Assembly: GCF_003353055.1 (NCBI RefSeq)
Contig: NZ_QKWJ01000007.1
Span: 153,780-217,779 of the forward strand
Length of the DNA stretch: 64,000 nt
DNA from: Cupriavidus lacunae
GTDB lineage: Bacteria > Pseudomonadota > Gammaproteobacteria > Burkholderiales > Burkholderiaceae
Direction: 5' to 3'
The position numbers and the translations under genes were made by a program. How positions within the stretch are numbered: the stretch's first letter is position 1; the number at the start of each line of letters is the position of its first letter. Positions 19,651 through 27,241 of the stretch are shown here, one piece after another. The notes below the pieces were generated by a model. It did not search any database and was not told the DNA's origin. It saw nothing but the letters and a program-made list of their open reading frames with translations.

Positions 19651-20463
19651 TCAGGCCACCTTGCGCTGCTGGGCGTAACCCTTGAGCACTTCCTCGCGCA
19701 GCACGTCCCAGATCGCGGCGTGCAGTTCGACAAAACGCGGATGGTTGCGGATCTCGGCCACGTCGCGCGGGCGCGGCAGGTCGATCTCGAACTCGCCGAT
19801 CGGGTGCGTGCCGGGGCCGGCCGACAGCACCACCACGCGGTCGCTCATGGCGATGGCCTCATCCAGGTCGTGGGTGATGAAGAGCACGGCCTTGCGCTTG
19901 GCGGCCCACAGTTCCAGCACCTCGTTCTCCATCAGCTGGCGGGTCTGGATATCCAGCGCCGAGAACGGCTCGTCCATCAGGATGATGTCGGGGTCCAGCA
20001 CCAGCGTCTGCGCCAGGCTGACGCGCTTGCGCATGCCGCCCGAAAGCTGGTGCGGATAGCGGTCGCCAAAGCCGCCCAGGCCCACGCGGCGCAGCCATTC
20101 CTCGCCCTGCTGCACGGCGTCGGCACGCGCTACGCCACGGAATTCCAGGCCGGCTACGACGTTGTCCAGCGCGCTGCGCCAGGGCATCAGCGCCTCCGCC
20201 TGGAACATGTAGCCGGCGCGCCGGTTGATGCCGCGTAGCGGCTCACCGAACACGCGCACCTCGCCGCTGGAGGGCTCCAGCAGGCCGGCGCCGACGTTCA
20301 GCAGCGTGGACTTGCCGCAACCGGTCGGGCCGACCACGGAAAGGAATTCGCCGGGCTGGATCGATAGCGTGACGTCCTTGACCGCGGTATAGCGCTGGCT
20401 GCGGTCATCGCGCGAGACAAATGTGCAGGTGACCTTGTCGAGGGAAAGTGCGGGAGTGCTCAT
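19651..20463 (-). CDS. ABC transporter ATP-binding protein (NitT/TauT family)
   Basis: A 270-residue ATPase with Walker A GPTGCGKST at residues 45-53, signature LSGGMRKRVSLAQ, Walker B IILMDEPFSALD and the switch His in LFITHDLDEAI. These are the features of SsuB/TauB/NrtD-like import ATPases. The ATG at 20463 (MSTPALSLDKV) was chosen; the open frame upstream lacks family similarity. It lies between the binding-protein and permease genes of one importer. Confidence 0.9.
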   Translation of the reverse strand: MSTPALSLDKVTCTFVSRDDRSQRYTAVKDVTLSIQPGEFLSVVGPTGCGKSTLLNVGAGLLEPSSGEVRVFGEPLRGINRRAGYMFQAEALMPWRSALDNVVAGLEFRGVARADAVQQGEEWLRRVGLGGFGDRYPHQLSGGMRKRVSLAQTLVLDPDIILMDEPFSALDIQTRQLMENEVLELWAAKRKAVLFITHDLDEAIAMSDRVVVLSAGPGTHPIGEFEIDLPRPRDVAEIRNHPRFVELHAAIWDVLREEVLKGYAQQRKVA

Positions 20464-20604
20464 GGTGAACCGTCTCGGTCCCCGCCGTGGCGGCGCCGGG
20501 GCGCGGCGCGGGCGGGTGATGATGGATTGGCCATCGATGCCGCAAAGCAAAGGCCCGCTGCGGACAGCGGGCCGTCGGCACCGGCGGCACCGGCGGCAAG
20601 GGTC

Positions 20605-21648
20605 TTACTTGTACTTGGCGTTGGCCTTCTGCACGAAGGCGTTGGTGTAGGTGTCTTCCAGCTTGACCGACTTGCCCTTCAGTTCGGCGTCGAACTGGCT
20701 GAGCGCGTTGAACGCGGTGCGCGGGCCGTCGGCCGGCATGGTGCCGTCCGGCGAAATGGCTTCCTTGACCTTTTCCCAGGCGGCCAGGTACAGCGCGCGG
20801 TCACCCAGCAGGTAGCTTTCCGGTACGGTCTTGACGATATCCGACGGGCCCGCCTTCTGCAGCCACTTGAGCGCGCGCACCATGGCATTGGTCAGCGCCT
20901 GCGTGGTGTTGGGGTTCTGGTGGATAAACGCTTGCGAGGCATACAGGCAGCCCGACGGCATGCTGCCGCCGAACACGGCTTGCGTATCCTTGAGCGTGCG
21001 CGTATCCGAAGCGATGCGCACCTCGTTCTTCTGCGTCAGCATCGACACCACCGGATCCAGGTTGGCCATGGCGTCGATCTGGCCCGAACGCATCGCCGCC
21101 ACCGCGCCGGCGCTGGCGCCCACGCCGATGAAGGACACGTCAGACGGCTTCAGGCCGGCCTTGGCCAGCACGAAGTTGGCCATCATGTTGGTCGACGAGC
21201 CCGGCGCGGTCACGCCGATCTTCTTGCCCTTCAGGTCGGCGATCGACTTGTAGTTGGGCATGGTCTTGTTCGACACCACCAGCACGATCTGCGGGGCGCG
21301 GCCCTGCAGCACGAATTCCTGGTAGCGCTGGCCCTTGGCCTGCAGGTTGATGGTGTGCTCGTACGCGCCCGAGACCACGTCGGCGCTGCCGCCCACCACG
21401 GCCTGCAGTGCCTTGGCGCCGCCGGCGAAGTCGACGATCTCGACGTCCAGCCCTTCTTCCTTGAAGTAGCCGAGTCGCTCGGCGATGGTCAGCGGCAGGT
21501 AGTAGAACAGGTTCTTGCCGCCCACCGCGATGGTGACCTTGGTCTTCTCGGGCTTGCCCTGCGCCTGTGCCTGGCCGAAGGTGAACCAGCCCGCCAGGAA
21601 CAGCGCCAGCGCGATCAGGACTTGCTTCCAGAATTTTTTGTTATACAT
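20605..21648 (-). CDS. ABC transporter substrate-binding protein (NitT/TauT family)
   Basis: A 347-residue periplasmic binding protein with a signal peptide ending near AQAQ and an NMT1/SsuA-like fold: VTIAVGGKNLFYYLPLTIAE, YFKEEGLDVEIVDFAGG, GKKIGVTAPGSSTNMMANF. It should capture a small organic molecule, such as an alkanesulfonate, an aromatic sulfonate or acid, or a thiamine precursor, and deliver it to the permease and ATPase encoded downstream. There is no sulfonatase, monooxygenase or regulator beside it to fix the substrate. Confidence 0.88.
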   Translation of the reverse strand: MYNKKFWKQVLIALALFLAGWFTFGQAQAQGKPEKTKVTIAVGGKNLFYYLPLTIAERLGYFKEEGLDVEIVDFAGGAKALQAVVGGSADVVSGAYEHTINLQAKGQRYQEFVLQGRAPQIVLVVSNKTMPNYKSIADLKGKKIGVTAPGSSTNMMANFVLAKAGLKPSDVSFIGVGASAGAVAAMRSGQIDAMANLDPVVSMLTQKNEVRIASDTRTLKDTQAVFGGSMPSGCLYASQAFIHQNPNTTQALTNAMVRALKWLQKAGPSDIVKTVPESYLLGDRALYLAAWEKVKEAISPDGTMPADGPRTAFNALSQFDAELKGKSVKLEDTYTNAFVQKANAKYK

Positions 21649-21755
21649 GCGAATCTCCTACCCGTTTGGACTGGCGCTGCGGCACGTGCGCTCGCAGGGG
21701 GCGCGCCGCGGTGCGGCAAATTGCGATGCTACCGGTCGGTGTGATGTACCGCATC

Positions 21756-21767
21756 GGTATCAATACC
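21756..21767. promoter_or_regulatory. Palindrome upstream of the ABC binding-protein gene
   Basis: GGTATCAATACC is a perfect 5-2-5 inverted repeat about 110 bp before the binding-protein start, inside the 178-bp gap to the Bug gene end. It could be an operator; nothing identifies the regulator. Confidence 0.25.
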
Positions 21768-21826
21768 TAGCAAACCCGGCAGCCTAGCGCCCCTACCTTT
21801 CGATCACCTTGCCTCAGCCCTCGCCA

Positions 21827-22852
21827 TCATTCCGCGTGGATGTCGGCGGACTTGATCACCTTGGCCCAGCGCACCAGCTCCGCCTTCTGGTATTGCGCCA
21901 GCTGCTGCGGGTTCATGTACTTAGCTTCGGCGCCCAGTTCCTCGGCCTTATTGCGGAAGGCCTCGGTGCGCATGATCTTCTCGATCTCGCCGGTCAGCTT
22001 GTCGATCACCGCCTTGGGCGTGCCCGCCGGCGCGTACATCGCGAACCACGACGACACGTCCAGGTCGGGGTAGCCGGCCTCGGGGGCCGAGGGTACATCC
22101 TTCAGGCTGGGCAGGCGGGTCTTGCTGGTCACCACCAGCGGGCGCAGCTTGCCGGCGGCGATATGGCCCATCAGCGGCGGCGGCGTGGTGATGGTCAGGT
22201 CCACCGAGCCGCCCAGCAGGTCAGTCATGGCCGGGCCCGTGCCCTTGTACGGCACGTGCGTGATTTTCGTGCCGGCCATCTGGTTCAGCAGCTCGGTCGA
22301 CACGTGCTGCAGCGAGCCGTTGCCCGACGAGGCGTAGTTGAGCTTGTCCGGATGGGCCTTGGCGTACGCCACCAGTTCCTTCAGCGTCTTGACTGGCAGG
22401 CTCGGACGCACCACCAGCACCTGCGGCGCCGACAGGATATTGGCCACCGGCGCGAAGTCCCTGACCGGGTCCCACGACAGGTTCTTGATCAGCAGCGGCG
22501 TGATGACATGGTAGCCCGAGTACTGGACCAGCAACGTGTAGCCGTCCGGCCTGGCGCGCGCCACCACCTGCGCGGCGATGCTGCCGCTGCCACCGGGGCG
22601 ATTGTCCACCACCACCGCCTGGCCGAGCGCCTTGGCCAGCGGCTCGGAAATCATCCGCGCCGCGAGGTCGGTGGTGCCGCCGGCCGCGGCCGATACCACC
22701 AGCGTCACCGGCCGGTTGGGATAGCTGCCGTCCTGCGCCAGCGCGGCGGGGGCGAACCACGCCGCACCGAGTGCCGCCAGCGTGGCGGCTACGGCCTTGC
22801 GCCGTGCAGGCATGGTGGGCATGACTGGCTTGTGTTGAAGGGCATTCTTCAT
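21827..22852 (-). CDS. Tripartite tricarboxylate transporter binding protein (Bug/TctC family)
   Basis: A 341-residue periplasmic receptor of the Bug family, which is greatly expanded in Cupriavidus and Bordetella. A signal peptide ends near ALAQ. The family hallmarks follow: YPNRPVTLVVSAAAGGTTDL, VVVDNRPGGSGSIAAQVVAR, HVPYKGTGPAMTDLLGG. Bug proteins bind carboxylates, amino acids or nicotinate. No TctA/TctB membrane partners are present, so it is an orphan receptor. It is the third gene after the CoA transferase and lyase on the same strand (49-bp gap), so it probably handles the acid they metabolise. Confidence 0.9.
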   Translation of the reverse strand: MKNALQHKPVMPTMPARRKAVAATLAALGAAWFAPAALAQDGSYPNRPVTLVVSAAAGGTTDLAARMISEPLAKALGQAVVVDNRPGGSGSIAAQVVARARPDGYTLLVQYSGYHVITPLLIKNLSWDPVRDFAPVANILSAPQVLVVRPSLPVKTLKELVAYAKAHPDKLNYASSGNGSLQHVSTELLNQMAGTKITHVPYKGTGPAMTDLLGGSVDLTITTPPPLMGHIAAGKLRPLVVTSKTRLPSLKDVPSAPEAGYPDLDVSSWFAMYAPAGTPKAVIDKLTGEIEKIMRTEAFRNKAEELGAEAKYMNPQQLAQYQKAELVRWAKVIKSADIHAE

Positions 22853-22901
22853 GAGGGTCTCCGTGATCTTGTGGATGTGTTGTTCTTGTCTGGGTGCCAG
22901 G

Positions 22902-23870
22902 CTATGCCTGCCCGGCGAAATGCTCCGCCATCCAGGCCGGCGGCTGGTGCGTGCGCAGGCGCGGGCCGGCGCTGAGCAACTGGCTGTGGATGTCGCGCCC
23001 GACCAGCGCCGGCATGCCGGCCACCACGTCGAGCAGCGCGCTCAGGTCGACGCCGGTCTCGACGCCCATGCAGTCGAACATGTGGACCAGGTCTTCGGTG
23101 CTGACATTGCCGCTGGCACCGGGGGCATAGGGGCAGCCGCCGAGGCCGCCGGCGGCCGCGTCGAAGCGCGTCACGCCGGTCTGCCACGCGGCGAGGGCAT
23201 TGGCCAGGCCCATGCCGCGGGTGTTGTGCAGGTGGATGGTCAGGCCGGTATCGGGCAGCGCTGCCTGGAAGGTCTCGCACAGTGCCGCGACCTGGTCCGG
23301 ATAGGCCATGCCGGTGGTGTCGCACAGCGTGATGCCGGCCGCGCCCGCCTCGGCAAAGCGCGTGGCCAGCGCCATCACCGCGGCGCTGTCGACCTCGCCC
23401 TCGAAGGGGCAGCCGAACACCGTCGACAGCGATACATTGACCGGCACGCCGGCCGCGCCCGCCTCGGCAATCATGGCCAGCAACTGCTGCTGCGACTGCT
23501 GGCGCGTCATGCGCAGGTTGGCGCGGTTGTGCGTCTCGCTGGCCGACATCACCAGGTTGACCTCGTCCGGGCGGCACGACAGCGCACGCTCCAGCCCGCG
23601 CAGGTTGGGCACCAGTGCGGTGTAGCGCACGCCGGGGTGGCGCTGCATGCGGTGCATCAGGGCCTCAGCATCGGCCAGCGCGGGAATGGCGCGGGCCGAG
23701 GTGAACGAGGTGGCCTCAATGCGGGCAAAGCCGCAGGCAGAGAGCGCATCGAGGAAGGCGACCTTGGCGTCGGTCGGCACCACCACCGGCTCGATCTGCA
23801 GGCCGTCGCGCGGCGCGACTTCGTTGATCTCGATGCGCGCGGGGCCGCGCAACCGGCTGGCGGCGCTCAT
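22902..23870 (-). CDS. Hydroxymethylglutaryl-CoA lyase family enzyme
   Basis: A 322-residue TIM-barrel enzyme of the DRE-metallolyase superfamily. It shows the metal-site EVAPRDGLQIE near the N-terminus, the two-histidine HLHNTRGMG, and the signature loop GGCPYAPGASGNVSTEDL with the catalytic cysteine. HMG-CoA lyase itself splits HMG-CoA to acetyl-CoA and acetoacetate at the end of leucine breakdown. Here the gene overlaps a family III CoA transferase by 4 bp (ATGA) and no other leucine genes are near, so it may act on a different 3-hydroxy-3-methyl acyl-CoA. Confidence 0.85.
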   Translation of the reverse strand: MSAASRLRGPARIEINEVAPRDGLQIEPVVVPTDAKVAFLDALSACGFARIEATSFTSARAIPALADAEALMHRMQRHPGVRYTALVPNLRGLERALSCRPDEVNLVMSASETHNRANLRMTRQQSQQQLLAMIAEAGAAGVPVNVSLSTVFGCPFEGEVDSAAVMALATRFAEAGAAGITLCDTTGMAYPDQVAALCETFQAALPDTGLTIHLHNTRGMGLANALAAWQTGVTRFDAAAGGLGGCPYAPGASGNVSTEDLVHMFDCMGVETGVDLSALLDVVAGMPALVGRDIHSQLLSAGPRLRTHQPPAWMAEHFAGQA

Positions 23871-25063
23871 GCGATCACCTTGCGCGCGCGCAGGTCGGCG
23901 ATGGCGGCGTCATCGAAGCCTGCCTGCTTCAGCACGGCATCGGTATGCTCGCCCAGCGCCGGCGCGCGGTCATGGATGGCGCCGGGGCTGGCCGACAGCT
24001 TGGGCACCACGCCCGGCACCTCCACGGTCAGGCCGCCGGCCGAGGTCACCGACTCGATCACGCCGCGGGCACGGTAGTGCGGGTCTTCGGCGATGTCCTT
24101 GACGGTATAGATGCGGCCCGACGGCACCTGTGCATCGCGCAGCACCGCCAGCGCCGATTCCACGGTCTGCGTGCGGGTCCAGGCGGCGATGGCGGCATCG
24201 ATCTCGTCGACGCGCTGCACGCGGCCGTCGTTGCGCTCCAGCGCGGGATCGTCAGCCAGGTCGGCGCGGCCGATGGCCAGCATCATGCGCTTGAAGATGG
24301 CGTCGCCGTTGGCGGCCACCAGCACGTATTCGCCGCTGGCGCAGGGATAGGCGTTGGACGGCGCGATCCCCGGCAGCGCGCCGCCGGCGGGCTGGCGCAC
24401 CGCGCCGAAGGCCGAGTACTCCGGCAGCAGGCTTTCGCTCAGGTTGAACAGCGACTCATACAGCGCCACGTCGATGACCTGGCCTTCGCCGCCGCGCGCG
24501 TCGCGCTGGTACAGCGCCAGCAGCACGCCCATGGCGCCGTGCAGGCCGGCGATGGTGTCGCCGAGCGACAGGCCGGCGCGCACCGGCGCGCGACCCGGCT
24601 CGCCGGTCAGGTGGCGCAGGCCCGCCATGGCTTCGGCCACGGCGGCAAAGCCGGGCTCGTCCTTCTTCGGGCCGGTCTGGCCGTAGCCCGACACGCGCAG
24701 CATGATCAGGCGCGGGTTGTCGGCATGCAGCACGTCCCAGCCCAGGCCCCACTTCTCCATGGTGCCGGGGCGGAAGTTCTCGATCAGCACGTCGGCCTCG
24801 GCGGCCAGCTTGCGCACCAGCGCCTGGCCTTCCGGCTGGCGCAGGTCGATGCAGATCGACTCCTTGTTGCGCGACTGCGCTTCCCACCAGACCGAGGTGC
24901 CTTCGTGCAGCATCCGCCATTTGCGCAGCGGGTCGCCCTGCCCCGGCGGCTCCACCTTGATGATGTGGGCGCCAAAGTCGGCCAGGGTCTTGGCGGCGAA
25001 GGGGCCGGCGATGAGTTGTCCGAGTTCGAGGACGCGAATGCCCTCGAGGATCTGTTGCGCCAT
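23867..25063 (-). CDS. CaiB/BaiF family (type III) CoA transferase
   Basis: A 398-residue acyl-CoA transferase. The N-terminal LEGIRVLELGQLIAGPFAAK and FGAHIIKVEPPGQGDPLRKW are standard, and the catalytic aspartate is probably the one in LSLGDTIAGLHGAMGVLLAL. Such enzymes move CoA from succinyl- or acetyl-CoA to a carboxylic acid. The ATG at 25063 (MAQQILEGI) was chosen over a longer frame. It overlaps the lyase gene, so activation and cleavage of the same acid are likely consecutive steps. Confidence 0.88.
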   Translation of the reverse strand: MAQQILEGIRVLELGQLIAGPFAAKTLADFGAHIIKVEPPGQGDPLRKWRMLHEGTSVWWEAQSRNKESICIDLRQPEGQALVRKLAAEADVLIENFRPGTMEKWGLGWDVLHADNPRLIMLRVSGYGQTGPKKDEPGFAAVAEAMAGLRHLTGEPGRAPVRAGLSLGDTIAGLHGAMGVLLALYQRDARGGEGQVIDVALYESLFNLSESLLPEYSAFGAVRQPAGGALPGIAPSNAYPCASGEYVLVAANGDAIFKRMMLAIGRADLADDPALERNDGRVQRVDEIDAAIAAWTRTQTVESALAVLRDAQVPSGRIYTVKDIAEDPHYRARGVIESVTSAGGLTVEVPGVVPKLSASPGAIHDRAPALGEHTDAVLKQAGFDDAAIADLRARKVIA

Positions 25064-25242
25064 GGGGTGTCTCCGTGCGATGCGGCTGTCTTGTTGCAGT
25101 GCGGCAAGACCAATGACTGGCGTGCCATACATTGCGTTCGGACGGAGTGTGCCCCAGCATGGGGCCTGCCAGGAATCGGCAATCGGTGAAGCGGGCTTTC
25201 TCGGAACGCGAAAGGCCCGGGGAAAGCCCTAAGAGGCGCGTG

Positions 25243-26148
25243 TCAGAACGGTGCTCGGTCCCCGCACAGGTGGGTGATCAGCAAGCGTGCGGACACGGTC
25301 AGCCCGGCCGGGTCGCGCAGCCCGATCAGCAGCGAGCGGCGCGCCCACGCGTCCTGCAGCGACACCAGCGACAGCCCCATCGACTTGACGTGCGGCTCGG
25401 CCGCGATGCGCGGCAGCACGCCCACGCCCAGCCCCGCCATCACCATGCGGCACATGGCGTCGAAGCTGCGCACCTGGATGCGCAGCCGGAACGGCCGGTC
25501 CAGCCGGCTGCTCTCCTCCAGCAGGCGCGCAGCCAGCGAAGTCTCCTGCGGCAGGCTGACGAAGTCGAATTCCAGCGTATCGGCGTAGCGCACCGGGCCG
25601 CGCGTGGCCAGCGGGTGATTGGGCGGCGTGATGATGACCAGCTCGTCCTGCCGGTACTCGATCGTCATCAGCCCGGCGGCGGGAGTGCGGTCGGCAAAGA
25701 TGCCCACGTCGGCGCGGTTCTCGACCAGCGCGGCGACAATATCGCGGCTGTTCTGCTCTTCCAGCTCGATGCGGATGGTGGGATGGCGCTGCATGAACGA
25801 CGCCAGGTCGTCGGGCAGGAACTGCGTGATCGCCGAGGTGTTGGCGCATACGCGCACCTGCCCGCGCACGCCCGAGGCGTAGTCCGACATTACGCCGGCC
25901 ATGCGCTCCACATCCTGCAGGATGGTCAGCGCGTGGTGGAAACAGGCCTGGCCGGCTTCGGTGAGCTGCACGCCGGCGGCATGGCGGAAGAACAGCGGCG
26001 CGCCGACCGCGGTTTCCAGGTCGGAGATGCGCTTGCTGGCGGCCGCCACGGCCAGGTGCGACTGGCGCGCGCCGGCCGAGATGCTGCCCTGCCGGGCCAC
26101 GGCGACGAACAAGCCAAGCGTGACGAGATCGAAGCGGGCCAGGTTCAT
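25243..26148 (-). CDS. LysR-family transcription regulator
   Basis: A 301-residue regulator with an N-terminal winged helix (FDLVTLGLFVAVARQGSISA, HLAVAAASKRISDLETAVGA) and a periplasmic-binding-protein-like effector domain. It lies upstream of the CoA transferase on the same strand, with a 179-bp gap between, rather than divergent from it. The likely targets are the CoA transferase, lyase and Bug genes (inference). It begins only about 70 bp from the end of recR. Confidence 0.88.
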   Translation of the reverse strand: MNLARFDLVTLGLFVAVARQGSISAGARQSHLAVAAASKRISDLETAVGAPLFFRHAAGVQLTEAGQACFHHALTILQDVERMAGVMSDYASGVRGQVRVCANTSAITQFLPDDLASFMQRHPTIRIELEEQNSRDIVAALVENRADVGIFADRTPAAGLMTIEYRQDELVIITPPNHPLATRGPVRYADTLEFDFVSLPQETSLAARLLEESSRLDRPFRLRIQVRSFDAMCRMVMAGLGVGVLPRIAAEPHVKSMGLSLVSLQDAWARRSLLIGLRDPAGLTVSARLLITHLCGDRAPF

Positions 26149-26215
26149 GGGGCAGGCAAGAAAGCGGAGAAATCCAAAGACCGGCGCGCGGGCAAGCGGC
26201 CCCGCGCGATCGTGC

Positions 26216-26830
26216 TCAGAGGTTGCGGCGGTCCATCACCGCGCGGGCGATGGTGCCGGCATCGACGTATTCCAGCTCGCCGCCCACCGGCACGCCGCGC
26301 GCCAGGCGCGACACCTTGAGCCCGCGCGCCTTGAGCATCTCGCCGATGTAGTGCGCGGTGGCCTCGCCCTCGCTGGTGAAGTTGGTGGCGACGATGACTT
26401 CGCCGACCGGGCCGCCCAGCTCAGGCTCGGTCGCGCGCGCGAGCAACCGGTCCAGGTGGATCTCGCGCGGGCCGATGCCGTCCAGCGGCGAGAGCCGGCC
26501 CATCAGCACGAAGTACTTGCCGCGATAGGTCAGGGTCTGTTCGATCATGACCTGGTCGGCCGGGGTTTCCACCACGCACAGCACCGAGGCGTCGCGGCGG
26601 TCATCCAGGCAGGTCTCGCAGATCTCCTGCTCGGTGAAGGTATTGCAGCGCTGGCAGTGGCGGATATGGTCCGCCGCGCCGCGCAGTGCATCGCCCAGCT
26701 TGCGCGCGCCCTCGCGGTCGTGTTGCAGCAGGTGGTAGGCCATGCGCTGGGCGGACTTGGGCCCGACGCCGGGCAGCACCCGCAGCGCTTCGACCAGTGC
26801 CTGCAGCGAGGTCGGGGACGATGCCTTCAC
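26216..26830 (-). CDS. recR: Recombination mediator protein RecR
   Basis: Helps load RecA at gaps with RecF and RecO. The 204 residues show the helix-hairpin-helix region [20 protein letters not shown], a four-cysteine zinc finger ([16 protein letters not shown]) and a Toprim domain starting [15 protein letters not shown]. The start is a GTG at 26830. It is 8 bp after ybaB in the conserved dnaX-ybaB-recR order. Confidence 0.96.
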
Positions 26831-26838
26831 GGTTGTCT

Positions 26839-27171
26839 TCAGAACGGCAGCTTGAAGCCCGGGGGCAGCGGCAGGCCCGAGGTCATCGAGCCCATCTTTT
26901 CCTGCGTGGTGGCTTCGGCCTTGCGCACGGCGTCGTTGAAGGCGGCGGCAACCAGGTCTTCCAACAGGTCCTTGTCCTCGCCCTCGGCCAGCAGGCTGGG
27001 GTCGATGGTGACGCGCTTGACGTCGTTCTTGCAGGTCATGACCACCTTGACGAGACCGGCGCCGGACTGGCCCTCGACCTCGATCAGGGCCAGCTGCTCC
27101 TGCATCTTCTTCATGTTTTCCTGCATCTGCTGGGCTTGCTTCATCAGCCCGGCGAGTTGACCTTTCATCAT
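26839..27171 (-). CDS. ybaB: YbaB/EbfC family nucleoid-associated protein
   Basis: A small DNA-binding protein (110 residues) that forms dimers with protruding arms. The sequence [20 protein letters not shown] and the later [19 protein letters not shown] are typical. The start at 27171 fits the AGGAG ribosome binding site; the next codon is also ATG. It lies between dnaX and recR, and all three are likely co-transcribed. Confidence 0.94.
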   Translation of the reverse strand: MMKGQLAGLMKQAQQMQENMKKMQEQLALIEVEGQSGAGLVKVVMTCKNDVKRVTIDPSLLAEGEDKDLLEDLVAAAFNDAVRKAEATTQEKMGSMTSGLPLPPGFKLPF

Positions 27172-27187
27172 GATGGAATGCTCCTGG

Positions 27188-27220
27188 ATTCGGTAAGAAA
27201 TTCGGTGACTGAAATTCGGT
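27188..27220. repeat. Three short direct repeats between dnaX and ybaB
   Basis: ATTCGGT occurs at 27188-27194, 27200-27206 and 27214-27220 (spacings 12 and 14), filling most of the 70-bp gap just ahead of the ybaB ribosome binding site. They lie in the mRNA leader of ybaB as ACCGAAT. The purpose is unknown. Confidence 0.5.
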
Positions 27221-27241
27221 AAAGCAAATGCAAGCCGCGGA

